Below, in pieces: positions 48,789-58,199 of a stretch of 64,000 nucleotides of DNA. The notes below the pieces were generated by a model. The model was given only the letters and a program-made list of their open reading frames with translations, ran no database searches and was not told the DNA's origin. How positions within the stretch are numbered: position 1 is the first letter of the stretch; the number at the start of each line of letters is the position of its first letter. The stretch is from JAVSMW01 sp032027005 (GTDB lineage: Bacteria; Bacillota; Thermincolia; Thermincolales; UBA2595): NCBI GenBank assembly GCA_032027005.1, contig JAVSMW010000020.1, positions 1 through 64,000 of the forward strand, read 5' to 3'. A program made the position numbers and the translations under genes.

Positions 48789-51700
48789 ATGCGGTCTGTA
48801 TTAAAAAAGAAGGGCAAGTTTTTGGTTCTGCTAATTACTCTTACAATGTTTTCCCTGCTGCCCGCAGCTGCAGTGGCAGCGGCTCCGTCAGACATAGGGG
48901 GGCATTGGGCCAGTGGACAATTGAGCAAATGGTCCACTCAGGGATTAATTTCAGGATATCCTGACGGCACTCTAAGACCCGAAGAAAAGATTAAAAGGGC
49001 GGAATTTTTTAGACTCATTAATTCCGTTTTTGGGTTTCAGGAGAAAGCATCGGTGGCATTTAGCGATGTACCAGACAGCGCCTGGTACTACCAGGAGATT
49101 GCCAAAGCAGTGGCTGCCGGTTATATATCAGGTTATCCCAATGGCACCATAAAACCAGAGAGTTTTATCACAAGACAGGAAGCTGCCGTAATCACAGCCA
49201 GGGTATTTGGCTTAAATGAAGCTTCTTCCGGGACGGCTCAGACTTTTGCCGACCATGGGATGATAGGTGATTGGGCAAGTAATTCAGTAAGCTTATTGAA
49301 GGACAAGGCAATTATTGACGGTCACCCCAATGGCAGCTTTGGTCCCGCCAATAATATCAAGCGGGGCGAGGCCGTAATACTGCTGAGCAAAGCCGGTGGG
49401 GAAATTTATAATACCCCCGCAACATACAGCCAGGATGTGGAGGGCAATTTAGTAATTAATACCCCCGGAGTAACTCTCAAAAATATGACTATTAAGGGTG
49501 ATCTGTACCTTGCCGAAGGGATCGGGGAAGGAGACGTGACTCTGGATGGAGTTACAGTCAAGGGTAAGACCTATGTTCAGGGTGGCGGCGAAAACTCAAT
49601 TGTTTTCTTGAACTCTGCCTTGACTGACGTGGTGGTGAAAAAGCCTGGGTCGCCAGTCAGAGTTGTAGCTAAGGGAAACACGACTTTTTCCGGGGCAATT
49701 CAGGTGGCTGCCGGAGCAGTGCTGCAGGCAATACAAGATTTCTTCAGCCCAGCCGTCCACTTTAAAGATGTTGTAATAACCGAGAAGCTGCCGCCGGATG
49801 GCCAGGTGCGTCTGGTAGGAGAGTTTCATAATGTAAAAATAGCAGCCAAAGCCGGTAATATCACTGTTGACAAAGGTAATATTGCTAAATTAGAAACAGT
49901 AGGGGGATCTGCCGGGAGTGCTGCCAGGCTGGATATCGCTAAGGCTGTTATCGGTGAGCTGAATGTTTCATCTGATACTTTTATCAACGTTGCTGCCGGG
50001 GCCAAGGTTGGCAGGATTGTTGTGGGAGAAAATGCAGCGGGAGCAAAAATCCAAACCAGTGAAAAAATAGTAATTGAAATCAAGGCTAATAATGTAATGG
50101 TAAACAATAAGTTATATAAGACAGGGGACGTTGTTCAGGTGGCCGAGGGCGGAGCAACCGGTCTGGTTGTACCGTCCGGCTCCTCGGGTGGGGGCAGTTC
50201 TGCTGCCGCCCCACCGACAGCCTTGGCAAAAGTAAGCCAGCCTGCCTGGAATGGCGATAGTATACAGTGGGTTGATATTGCCAATGAATCAGGCTATGCC
50301 CTGCAGCTTTATAAAGATAGCGTGGCGGTCGGAGCTGTGGTAAATGTAGCGGCAGGTTCTACCAGCTATGATTTTGGCACAGTCATAAATGACCAGGGTC
50401 CAGGCAGTTACAAAGTTACAATAAAAGCCACAGGTGACGGGGTAACTAATACAGATGGGTTAACATCAGACGCTTCAGGGGTTAAAATAAAATTAATCCA
50501 GTTGGCTCAGGTCGACCAACCCACCTGGGATGGAGATATCATCCGGTGGAATCCTGTGGAAAACGCAGACAGTTATGTAGTAGAATTTTATAAAGATGGT
50601 GTATATCAAACTACAAAAGGTTCCGGGGCAGACACAACCAGTTGGGACTTTGGGGCAGATATAACTACAGGCGGACTGGGGAGCTATACCGTCACAGTGA
50701 AAGCAGCAGGAGATGGAATAACATATGGAGATGGATTGGCGTCAATTGCTTCGGCAGCAAAAGTAAAAGCGCTGATCGTATACGACAAAGTCGACCAGCC
50801 TTACTGGGGCGGGGATGGGGAACTAATCCAGTGGAACGGCGTAGAAAATGGCTTTGGCTACGATGTACGGCTCTATAAAAATGGGACATTGATACAAACA
50901 ATAGAAAACACCGTAGGCACCGGCTTTGACCTTGGAGATGAAATGACGCTGTCCGGCAGTTACACAGTAACTGTGACAGCCAGAGGTGACGGCACAACTT
51001 ATGCCGATGGACCCACATCAGACGAGTCGGCGGCTAATGTAGTACCACTGATTGCCTTGGCCAAAGTAGGCCAGCCGGCCTGGAATGGCTATGTTATTCA
51101 GTGGGTTGACATAGCCAACGAATCAGGGTATGACTTGCAGCTTTATAAAGATAACGTGCCGGTCGGAGCTGTGGTTAATGTTGCGGCAAACATAACCAGC
51201 TATAACTTTGGCACTGTCATAAATAATCAGGGTGTAGGCAGTTACAAAGTTACAGTAAAAGCCAGAGGTGATGGGGTAACTTATACAGATGGTTTAACTT
51301 CAGATTATTCAGGAGTTAGAATAAAATTAAACCAATTAGCGCAGGTAGATCAACCCGCCTGGGAAGGGGATATCATTAGCTGGAATCCTGTGGCAAACGC
51401 CCATAATTATGTAGTGGAGCTTTACAGAGATAATGCCTTCCTGACTTCCAGAAGTCCTGGCGCAGTTGAAACCAGTTGTGACTTTGGCATGGATATTGCC
51501 GGAGGCGGGCTGGGCAGCTACACCGTCACAGTGAGAGCAGCCGGAGATGGCATAACTTATGGCGATGGATTAACGTCAATTGCTTCGGAAGCAAATGTAA
51601 AAGCTCTGATAGTATATGACAAGGTAGACCAGCCCTACTGGGGCGGGGATGGGGACGTCATCATGTGGAATGGTGTTAATAATGGGTTTGGCTATGATGT

Positions 51701-52133
51701 ACGGCTTTACAGAAATGGGACATTGATACAAACAGTTGAAAACACCGCGGGTACCGGCTTTGACCTTGGAGATTACATGACACAGCTCGGCAGCTATACA
51801 GTAACTGTGACAGCCAGAGGTGATGATACGACTTATGCGGACGGACCGACATCAGACGAGTCAGCTGCTAATGTGAAATCTCAGAAGTATACGTTAACGT
51901 TACAAGTTAATTCCTGGGAAGGGGGTTATATTGACCGTGATCCCAGCGGGCAATATTCAGAAGGAGAACAGGTCAACGCTTCTGCCACAGCTAACTTCGG
52001 ATATCACTTTGTAAACTGGACAGTAGACGGAAATCCAGTTGACTGGAATTCTAATATTTTGTACACAATGCCGGCCGCTAATGTAACTTTGGTAGCTAAT
52101 TTTGAAGCTGATATCATAGATAATTTTGAATAG
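48789..52133 (+). CDS. S-layer protein with three SLH domains and duplicated beta-sandwich modules
   Basis: A 1114-residue exported protein. Signal peptide 1-33 (ends VAAA). Three SLH domains (~35-200: GGHWASGQLSKWSTQGLISG, FSDVPDSAWYYQEIAKAVAAG, ITRQEAAVITARVF). Then a beta-helical-looking region to ~460, a Gly/Ser linker, and two tandem copies of a three-module unit (fibronectin-like repeats QPAWNGD..IQW, QPTWDGDIIRW, QPYWGGDGELIQW). The DNA duplication is 834 bases apart (50221, 51055). The C-terminus is an InlB-B-type repeat (VNSWEGGYIDRDPSGQYSEG). SLH domains anchor it to cell-wall polymers. ATG follows AAAGGTGG. Confidence 0.93.
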   Translation: MRSVLKKKGKFLVLLITLTMFSLLPAAAVAAAPSDIGGHWASGQLSKWSTQGLISGYPDGTLRPEEKIKRAEFFRLINSVFGFQEKASVAFSDVPDSAWYYQEIAKAVAAGYISGYPNGTIKPESFITRQEAAVITARVFGLNEASSGTAQTFADHGMIGDWASNSVSLLKDKAIIDGHPNGSFGPANNIKRGEAVILLSKAGGEIYNTPATYSQDVEGNLVINTPGVTLKNMTIKGDLYLAEGIGEGDVTLDGVTVKGKTYVQGGGENSIVFLNSALTDVVVKKPGSPVRVVAKGNTTFSGAIQVAAGAVLQAIQDFFSPAVHFKDVVITEKLPPDGQVRLVGEFHNVKIAAKAGNITVDKGNIAKLETVGGSAGSAARLDIAKAVIGELNVSSDTFINVAAGAKVGRIVVGENAAGAKIQTSEKIVIEIKANNVMVNNKLYKTGDVVQVAEGGATGLVVPSGSSGGGSSAAAPPTALAKVSQPAWNGDSIQWVDIANESGYALQLYKDSVAVGAVVNVAAGSTSYDFGTVINDQGPGSYKVTIKATGDGVTNTDGLTSDASGVKIKLIQLAQVDQPTWDGDIIRWNPVENADSYVVEFYKDGVYQTTKGSGADTTSWDFGADITTGGLGSYTVTVKAAGDGITYGDGLASIASAAKVKALIVYDKVDQPYWGGDGELIQWNGVENGFGYDVRLYKNGTLIQTIENTVGTGFDLGDEMTLSGSYTVTVTARGDGTTYADGPTSDESAANVVPLIALAKVGQPAWNGYVIQWVDIANESGYDLQLYKDNVPVGAVVNVAANITSYNFGTVINNQGVGSYKVTVKARGDGVTYTDGLTSDYSGVRIKLNQLAQVDQPAWEGDIISWNPVANAHNYVVELYRDNAFLTSRSPGAVETSCDFGMDIAGGGLGSYTVTVRAAGDGITYGDGLTSIASEANVKALIVYDKVDQPYWGGDGDVIMWNGVNNGFGYDVRLYRNGTLIQTVENTAGTGFDLGDYMTQLGSYTVTVTARGDDTTYADGPTSDESAANVKSQKYTLTLQVNSWEGGYIDRDPSGQYSEGEQVNASATANFGYHFVNWTVDGNPVDWNSNILYTMPAANVTLVANFEADIIDNFE
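50221..51888 (+). repeat. Tandem 834-bp duplication inside the S-layer gene
   Basis: Positions from 50221 and 51055 encode collinear 278-residue units with high nucleotide similarity, in frame. Divergence is mostly scattered substitutions. Confidence 0.85.
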
Positions 52134-52165
52134 GAAGTTCCAGAGGAACAACAAAACGTAAATAA

Positions 52166-52196
52166 AGGGAGCGGCCCATGTGGGTCGCTCCCTTTA
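52166..52196. terminator. Bidirectional terminator between convergent genes
   Basis: AAAGGGAGCG and CGCTCCCTTT arms around GCCCATGTGGGT; T/A-rich flanks on both strands. Confidence 0.85.
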
Positions 52197-52208
52197 TATT
52201 AATTAATT

Positions 52209-53096
52209 TCAGGTAGTAGCCGGAACACAGATTCTCTGGCCAATAAAGAGAGCATTGGGATTGATGCCTGGATTAGCCTGTAACAATACATTAACGGTGG
52301 TATTGAATCTATTGGCAATAGCGAATAGGGTATCCCCAGCCACTATAGTATATGTGGTAAACCCGGTTGGACAGGTAACGGGCGGTGGAGTGGTGCCCGG
52401 GACGCAGATGCGCTGCCCGATAAAGAGAGCATTGGGGTTAATACCGGGATTGGCTTGCAGCAGGACGTTAACAGTGGTATTAAATCTTATTGCAATTGCA
52501 TAAAGGGTATCTCCTGCTCTGATGGTATAAGTCGTAAATCCGGTGGGGCAGGTAACCGGCGGTGGACCACTGGGAACACAGATTTGCTGCCCAATAAACA
52601 GAGCATTAGGGTTAATGCCGGGATTGGCCTGTAACAGCACATTAACTGTGGTATTAAATCTTATGGCAAGAGCATAAAGGGTATCTCCTGCTCGGATAGT
52701 ATAGGTCGTGAACCCGGTAGGGCAGGTAACAGGCGGCGGAGTGGTGCCAGGAACGCAGATTTGCTGCCCAATAAAGAGGGCATTGGGGTTAATACCAGGG
52801 TTGGCCTGAATAAGAACGGCAACTGTAGTGTTAAATCTGATTGCAAGAGCGTAGAGAGTATCCCCTGCTCTGATAGTATATGTTGTAAACCCGGTGGGAC
52901 AGGTAACCGGCGGTGGAGTGGTGCCTGGCATACAGATGCGCTGCCCGATAACCAGGCGGTTAGGATCTACCCCCGGATTAGCAGCAGTGATGGCTGCAAC
53001 GGTGGTATTAAACCTCTGGGCTAAGCTAAAATAAGTATCACCTGCTCTGATGATGTAAGGAGTTGTGCCTTGCGGGCATGGTTGATTAACTGACAA
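52209..53096 (-). CDS. Five-LysM-repeat protein
   Basis: A 295-residue protein made of five LysM domains, each about 45 residues (YTIRAGDTLYALAIRFNTTV..LLQANPGINPNALFIGQQICVP) joined by Pro/Thr linkers (GTTPPPVTCPTGF) with paired cysteines. There is no enzymatic domain and no clear signal peptide, which fits a spore-coat or cortex-associated protein like SafA. LysM binds peptidoglycan. The DNA is a 165-bp-period tandem repeat. It lies next to cotJ genes on the same strand. Confidence 0.92.
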   Translation of the reverse strand: MSVNQPCPQGTTPYIIRAGDTYFSLAQRFNTTVAAITAANPGVDPNRLVIGQRICMPGTTPPPVTCPTGFTTYTIRAGDTLYALAIRFNTTVAVLIQANPGINPNALFIGQQICVPGTTPPPVTCPTGFTTYTIRAGDTLYALAIRFNTTVNVLLQANPGINPNALFIGQQICVPSGPPPVTCPTGFTTYTIRAGDTLYAIAIRFNTTVNVLLQANPGINPNALFIGQRICVPGTTPPPVTCPTGFTTYTIVAGDTLFAIANRFNTTVNVLLQANPGINPNALFIGQRICVPATT

Positions 53097-53135
53097 TTAA
53101 ATCACACCCTTCATTATTTTTTTCGATATTTTATT

Positions 53136-53708
53136 CTAAAAACACTTTTTTGTGTTCATCCAGGTTTGGACATTATCCAGGACCTCGCCAAATCTCTGGA
53201 AGTGCACGACTTCTCTCTCGCGCAGGAATTTAATGGTGTCATTGACACATGGGTCATCACTGAGGTTTAGGATATGCTCATAGGTAGCGCGGGCCTTCTG
53301 CTCGGCAGCCATGTCTTCTACCAGGTTGGCAACGGGATCACCTTTGGCGGCAAAATATGCTGCCGTAAAAGGTGCTCCGGCGGCATTTTGCATAAATACG
53401 TCTTTACCGTGGTTTACAAAGTAGTCTTCGAGTCCGGCAGCTTTTATCTGAGCTGGGGTAACGCCTTTCATCAGTTTGTAAAATAGAGAGGCGATGATTT
53501 CCCAGTGCGCCAGTTCTTCGGTGCCGATGTCGGTGAGGACACCTTTGGCCATACCTGTTGGCATTGTATAGCGTTGGGTCAGGTAGCGGTTAGCAGCTGC
53601 GGCTTCGCCGTCCGACCCGCCATACTGCTCCAGGATTATTTTAGCCAAGCGCGGGTTTGGGCCGCTCACTCTTACGGGGTATTCCAATTTCTTTTCATAG
53701 ATCCACAT
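53136..53708 (-). CDS. cotJC: Spore coat protein CotJC (manganese-catalase family)
   Basis: A 190-residue di-metal ferritin-like protein: MWIYEKKLEYPVRVSGPNPRLAKIILEQYGGSDGE at the start, TDIGTEELAHWEIIASLFYKL, and FLREREVVHFQRFGE for metal ligands. Typical CotJC length. ATG follows AGGAGG. Last gene of cotJABC; made in the mother cell and deposited in the spore coat. Confidence 0.95.
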   Translation of the reverse strand: MWIYEKKLEYPVRVSGPNPRLAKIILEQYGGSDGEAAAANRYLTQRYTMPTGMAKGVLTDIGTEELAHWEIIASLFYKLMKGVTPAQIKAAGLEDYFVNHGKDVFMQNAAGAPFTAAYFAAKGDPVANLVEDMAAEQKARATYEHILNLSDDPCVNDTIKFLREREVVHFQRFGEVLDNVQTWMNTKKCF

Positions 53709-53722
53709 GTTGCTTAGACCTC

Positions 53723-53989
53723 CTAATAATCAATCTGCCAGGGCCAGGGTTCATCAATCCAGCGCCAGGGGTACTGACTGGGGGAAGAACCGAAATTAGC
53801 AAAGGGACCATAGCACTGTTCATAAGCGGATTTCAGAGTCTGGAGCATTCTGGCAGCATGATTATATTCGGCTAAGGCTCTCATGTCCGTAGGATGAGTG
53901 TCAAGGAAAAGATTAAGGTCTACACAGGTGAATTCGAGGCTCATGATTTCTTTGAGCATTCTGGCTTGTTGAGAAACATTTCTACTCAT
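53723..53989 (-). CDS. cotJB: Spore coat protein CotJB
   Basis: An 88-residue protein with the family pattern MLKEIMSLEFTCVDLNLFLDTHP, ALAEYN and a Trp/Pro-rich end (YPWRWIDEPWPWQIDY). Position between cotJA and cotJC confirms it. Confidence 0.93.
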   Translation of the reverse strand: MSRNVSQQARMLKEIMSLEFTCVDLNLFLDTHPTDMRALAEYNHAARMLQTLKSAYEQCYGPFANFGSSPSQYPWRWIDEPWPWQIDY

Positions 53990-54004
53990 TATCAGCCCTC
54001 CAGT

Positions 54005-54205
54005 TTAATACCACCTGGCGACATGCGGCTGAGGAACATATGGTCGTACAAGTTCAGGGAAAATAGTCCCATGACAGAGTCCGGTGGCAGGTTCGAAAAT
54101 CATGTAAAAACATTGATAAGGCGTCCAGGCTTCAGCCAGTTTGGCTTCTGGAAAGCACGCCCCGGTGGGCATTACAGCCGGGTAGTGATGAAGTGGATTA
54201 TTCAT
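54005..54205 (-). CDS. cotJA: Spore coat-associated protein CotJA
   Basis: A 66-residue protein ending in FPELVRPYVP, with the CotJA core EAWTPYQCFYMIFEPATGL. The ATG follows GAGGGGG. First gene of the operon. Confidence 0.92.
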   Translation of the reverse strand: MNNPLHHYPAVMPTGACFPEAKLAEAWTPYQCFYMIFEPATGLCHGTIFPELVRPYVPQPHVARWY

Positions 54206-54304
54206 CTGGGAACCCCCTCAAAAAAATAGGTTTTTCAATGTTAGAATATGCAGGTAACAGCGGTAATGTTATATGTAAACAAATAAATATCGCACTAAAA
54301 TCAA

Positions 54305-54339
54305 AGAGGGGCTTCCCATGATTTATGGGAAGCCCCTCT
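54305..54339 (-). terminator. Terminator of the DUF421-DUF4363 unit
   Basis: Perfect 15-bp stem AGAGGGGCTTCCCAT / ATGGGAAGCCCCTCT, ending TTTGATTTT on the minus strand. Confidence 0.88.
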
Positions 54340-54340
54340 A

Positions 54341-54721
54341 TTAAAATATATTTTTCAAATTCAAAGCCTCTTTTTCGGGTATATGCCTGATCAGAATTTT
54401 TAATTCAGCCATCTGTGCCCTGAATCCCGGAATATCTTTGGCTTTAATATATTCTCCGACTTTGGCCAGTGAAATGTTGATATTATCCAGTTCCTGGTGA
54501 TCCACCAGTGCTGTCCACTTGGAACTTGCGGTATTCCACCTTTCATGGAGAACGGCAAATTCCTGGGCGGCCTTTTGCCAGTCTTCTTTGTTGCCAGTCT
54601 CTTCAATCAATCTGACCTTGGTTATTAGTTGTTGGGCTGTATGGTCGATGTAGTAGTAGGAAAAGGTTCCAAATCCCAGCAGGACGGTAAATAATAATAA
54701 TGTAGCAATTAGAATTTTCAT
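54341..54721 (-). CDS. DUF4363 family protein
   Basis: A 126-residue protein with an N-terminal signal/anchor (ILIATLLLFTVLLGFGTFSYYY) and a helical extracellular domain (WQKAAQEFAVLHERWNTASSKWTALVDHQELDNI). This is the standard DUF4363 partner encoded after DUF421 genes in spore-formers. It overlaps the DUF421 stop by four bases. Confidence 0.88.
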   Translation of the reverse strand: MKILIATLLLFTVLLGFGTFSYYYIDHTAQQLITKVRLIEETGNKEDWQKAAQEFAVLHERWNTASSKWTALVDHQELDNINISLAKVGEYIKAKDIPGFRAQMAELKILIRHIPEKEALNLKNIF

Positions 54722-55407
54722 GACTGCTGCCCCCCGGAGCTTTTCTTCTGGAAATAAAGATTGCCTTTTGCATCAAGGCTAGCGAAAAACACATCCTCCG
54801 GCCTGTCAACCCCATTCTTCTTAAGCTCTGTCAGCAGCCAGTGGATATCCAGATTCATTTTTGTCAGGTTTTTATGAATAATATGTCCATCCATGATTAC
54901 TGTATAGGGAATTCCTTCATACTGGGTATTAAGATGAAGGTCTTCCGGTATCAACGGCCTTTTTTGCGATTTGGGCACCACACTTAACTGGCCGCTGGTC
55001 TCCAGGATGGCGAACTCAACATCCGCCACATTAGGTATGTTTTTAGCCCGCAATTGCTCCATCAGATCGCTTAGGTTATATCTTAGCCGCTGTAGTTCGT
55101 GTTCTATGATTTTACCGTTTTCAATTAGAACGTTGGGTGTACCGCAAATTATGCCCCTGGCCCTTTCGCTTTTTAGGGAAATAAACGATAAGGTTACCTG
55201 GGCCACTAAAAGAGTTAGGATAGGTGTAATCCCGTTAATCAGAGGTATCCCGGGGTTTTCCATCGGAATCGCGGCTAGTTCTGAAAGCAACAAGGTTACG
55301 ACCAGTTCAAAAGGCTGCAGCTGGCCGATTTGTCTTTTGCCCATAAATCTCATTGCAACCATGATAAGGGTATACAAGATCAGGGTGCGGACAAGTACGA
55401 TCAGCAT
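54718..55407 (-). CDS. DUF421 (YetF-type) membrane protein
   Basis: A 229-residue protein with three N-terminal helices, the conserved MGKRQIGQLQPFELVVTLLLSELAAIPMENPGIPL segment, and a cytoplasmic alpha/beta domain (GTPNVLIENGKI...). ATG at 55407 is preceded by AAAGGAGGGG; the reading frame's upstream extension is non-coding. B. subtilis homologues affect spore germination and membrane properties; exact function is unknown. Confidence 0.9.
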   Translation of the reverse strand: MLIVLVRTLILYTLIMVAMRFMGKRQIGQLQPFELVVTLLLSELAAIPMENPGIPLINGITPILTLLVAQVTLSFISLKSERARGIICGTPNVLIENGKIIEHELQRLRYNLSDLMEQLRAKNIPNVADVEFAILETSGQLSVVPKSQKRPLIPEDLHLNTQYEGIPYTVIMDGHIIHKNLTKMNLDIHWLLTELKKNGVDRPEDVFFASLDAKGNLYFQKKSSGGQQS

Positions 55408-55461
55408 AGAAACCCCTCCTTTGCTAATATACATAAACATTTTATCCAAAGGAGGGGGAAT

Positions 55462-56661
55462 TTATAAGTGGGGAGTGGACAGCCCAAATTCCTTGGCTAA
55501 TTCCCGGAAGGCGGGCAGGGCGTTGATGACTATTTGCTTACTCATACAGTAGGCGATTCTGAAGTAACCTGGCTTGCCGAAGCCGCTGCCTGGGACAAGT
55601 AAAATGTTGTGCTTTTGTGCAGCTCTCACAAACTCCACATCATCAGGCACCGGTGATTTGGGGAACAGGTAAAAGGCCCCTGCCGGCTTGACCATCTCAA
55701 ATCCCATTTCAGTCAGATTGTCATATAAGAGGTCGCGTTTTTCCTGGTATTCGGCAATATTCACACTTTCTCTCTGTAGGAAAGCCACAATTCTCTGCAT
55801 TAAAGCCGGTGCATTGACAAAACCAAGGACGCGGTTGGCAAAAATCAGTCCTTCCAGCATCAGCTCAACTTCATTAGCCCTGGGACTAACGGCTAGATAG
55901 CCAATACGTTCTCCCGGCAGGGCCAGGTCCTTGCTGTGTGATGTGACAACAATACTGTTATCAATATACTTGAAAATGCTGGGCACCTTAACCCCGTCGT
56001 AGCTGATTTTGGCATATGGCTCATCAGAAATGACATAAATATGAATACCAAGTTCAGCTTCTTTTTGCTTCAGGAGACGACCCAGCTTCCCCAGGGACTC
56101 GGCGTCATAGATAACTCCTGTTGGGTTATTCGGGGTGTTGACAATAATTGCTTTGGTGGCCGGGTTAATGGCTTCTGCAATGGCATCCAGGTCAAGCTGG
56201 AAATCTTCGGTGGTGGAAACCTCTTTAATTCTGCCGCCATGATTATCTATGTAGAATTTGTATTCTACGAAAAAGGGTGAAAGGATAATAATTTCCTCAT
56301 CCTGATTCAAAAGGGTTTTCAATACAACATTCAGGGCGCCTCCGGCCCCAACGGTCATTACGATATTATTTTCGGTGAGGTTTAATCCCGACTCCGCAGA
56401 TAAAACTTCGGCAACAGCCCGGCGGGTTTCAGGATACCCGGCATTGCTCATATATTTATGCATTCCGGGCTGCGGGTTTTGGGCAAATCTCAGCAGCAGC
56501 TCCCTAAAAGCCGCAGGGGGTTCAACGTCGGGATTGCCAATGGTGAAATCATATACTTTATCATCACCATAAATTTTTCTTAATTTTTCGCCCTCCTCAA
56601 ACATCGCCCTAATCCATGATGCACGTTTTAAACTCTCTTCAACTTTTTTTGAAATGGACAC
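55462..56661 (-). CDS. Class I aminotransferase (aspartate aminotransferase family)
   Basis: A 399-residue PLP enzyme. Landmarks are DFTIGNPDVEPP, YMSNAGYPETRRAVA, TVGAGGALNVVLKTLL, NTPNNPTGVIY, the Schiff-base lysine in SHSKDLALPGERIGYLA, and YFRIAYCMS for the substrate carboxylate Arg. The GTG at 56661 has AAAGG nine bases upstream. Amino donor and acceptor cannot be told from sequence. Confidence 0.9.
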   Translation of the reverse strand: MSISKKVEESLKRASWIRAMFEEGEKLRKIYGDDKVYDFTIGNPDVEPPAAFRELLLRFAQNPQPGMHKYMSNAGYPETRRAVAEVLSAESGLNLTENNIVMTVGAGGALNVVLKTLLNQDEEIIILSPFFVEYKFYIDNHGGRIKEVSTTEDFQLDLDAIAEAINPATKAIIVNTPNNPTGVIYDAESLGKLGRLLKQKEAELGIHIYVISDEPYAKISYDGVKVPSIFKYIDNSIVVTSHSKDLALPGERIGYLAVSPRANEVELMLEGLIFANRVLGFVNAPALMQRIVAFLQRESVNIAEYQEKRDLLYDNLTEMGFEMVKPAGAFYLFPKSPVPDDVEFVRAAQKHNILLVPGSGFGKPGYFRIAYCMSKQIVINALPAFRELAKEFGLSTPHL

Positions 56662-56778
56662 AATCAACACCCTTTCTAATTAAATATACCAAATATTAAG
56701 GTAATGATAAGTCAATGAATTTATAGCCTAAATAATGTTTCTCTACGCCTCTGTGTACTCTGCGATTGTTTTTTATAT

Positions 56779-56842
56779 TATAGCATGAATGCTAAATTAA
56801 TAACAATCGGTATAGCATGAATGCTAAATTAATAACAATCGG
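56779..56842 (+). repeat. Perfect 32-bp tandem duplication containing TAGCATGAATGCTA dyad
   Basis: Two identical 32-base units, 56779-56810 and 56811-56842, each with an inverted repeat TAGCAT-GA-ATGCTA. A TATAAT at 56851-56856 follows, so the repeats lie in the promoter of the thioesterase gene. Confidence 0.9.
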
Positions 56843-56899
56843 CGGCAGGATATAATAGTATGGCAGGCGAATAAATATACGCAAAGGAGGCTTATTACT

Positions 56900-57310
56900 A
56901 TGGATACGGTAGAAAAAGTAGTCCGGAAAACTACGGAAAATGATAGGCTTGCCAATTTGATAGGTTTAAACATAGGTGAAGTGAAGTCTGGTTATGCCAA
57001 AGTTACGGTGACTGTGGAGGATAAGCACCTGAACTGCCTTGATATAACCCATGGTGGTGTTATTTTTACTTTAGCCGACACTGCCTTTTCTCTAGCCTCA
57101 AACTCCCATGGCAAGACGGCTGTGGCTCTAAATATGAGCATTAATTTTGTTAAAGCTACCAAGGTTGGGACAGTGTTGACAGCCATCGCCCGGGAAGATA
57201 AAATTACCCGCAGCACCGGCCTGTATCGCATAGAAGTAACTGATCAGTCCGGTGAGCTGGTGTCTGTGGCCGAAGGGCTGGTTTTCAGAAAACAGGAGGG
57301 TATTGTGTAA
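56900..57310 (+). CDS. PaaI-type hotdog-fold thioesterase
   Basis: A 136-residue hotdog protein with the HGGVIFTLADTAFSLASNS motif (Asp in the LAD helix) and NMSINFVKATKVGTVLTAIA. It likely hydrolyses an acyl-CoA such as an aromatic-CoA. ATG follows AAAGGAGG. Confidence 0.9.
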   Translation: MDTVEKVVRKTTENDRLANLIGLNIGEVKSGYAKVTVTVEDKHLNCLDITHGGVIFTLADTAFSLASNSHGKTAVALNMSINFVKATKVGTVLTAIAREDKITRSTGLYRIEVTDQSGELVSVAEGLVFRKQEGIV

Positions 57311-57334
57311 GCTCCGGTTAATGGGGGAATGAAT

Positions 57335-58114
57335 TTGCTGAATAAAGTTTTAGTTTATTTAGTGGTCATTATTTTTGGTTTTGCGTCTGGTTTTTTCTCT
57401 GCGCCCATATATAATTTCATTTGGCCTGATCAGGGCAAAGTTAAATTGGTAGATATTAAGATAGATGAACCTGATGGCAGTGTGGGGAATCTAGACCAAG
57501 GGGTGCAGTATATCCCTGCGAACAGGGCTATTGCGGCGGTAAAGGAGTTACCTTTGATTCTGAAGTCACAGGATGCCGAAAATATGGAGTTTACCATTGA
57601 GCAAAAGCCTGATAACGAATATCCGGTGTGGTTGGTGGAAGTGAAAGCAACGTACTCTGATAAAATACCTGATATTATGTATGTGCAGGTAGATGCGATA
57701 TCAGGGAAGGTACTTGATTTAACTAAAGCAGAAATGAAAATAGCTGGGGTCAATCTTACAATGACCAGGGGGGAAGCCGAAAAGGTTTTGGGCAAAAAGC
57801 GCAAAACCAAAAAAGTATTTGATCAGAACCTGGGCCAAAGTGTCAGGATTGATGATTATGACGGTTTGGAAATAAAATACGACAGTAAGGGTTTGGTGAT
57901 ACAGATAAATGCAGTGAAAGCGGATTTTTTAGGCCCAAAAGGTGTAAAAGTGGGTGATACCAAAGAACAGGTACTCCAAGTACTTGGCAGGGGCAGGACC
58001 GGCCCGGCAAGCCTGTTGACGTACCTGCCGCTGGATGATGTGAACCAACAACTGGCAATCAGACTGGAAAACAATAATGTTGTGGAGCTATCCTTGCACC
58101 AAATCAGGGCTTGA
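57335..58114 (+). CDS. Membrane-anchored PepSY-like/DUF4309-like protein
   Basis: About 259 residues: an N-terminal anchor (VLVYLVVIIFGFASGFFSAPIY), then a PepSY-like domain (YPVWLVEVKATYSDKIPDIMYVQVDAISGKVLDLTKAE), then two tandem SmpA-like repeats (LTMTRGEAEKVLGKKRKTKK and VKVGDTKEQVLQVLGRGRTG). TTG at 57335 has GGGGG seven bases upstream; ATG 57329 lies against that site. Function unknown. Confidence 0.75.
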   Translation: MLNKVLVYLVVIIFGFASGFFSAPIYNFIWPDQGKVKLVDIKIDEPDGSVGNLDQGVQYIPANRAIAAVKELPLILKSQDAENMEFTIEQKPDNEYPVWLVEVKATYSDKIPDIMYVQVDAISGKVLDLTKAEMKIAGVNLTMTRGEAEKVLGKKRKTKKVFDQNLGQSVRIDDYDGLEIKYDSKGLVIQINAVKADFLGPKGVKVGDTKEQVLQVLGRGRTGPASLLTYLPLDDVNQQLAIRLENNNVVELSLHQIRA

Positions 58115-58199
58115 AATTAAGATTTTCGCCGGCTGAATTTCCGTATAATACCATGTTCTTCCGTTCATAATTAGGACAACCCGGACGAACAATAGAACT

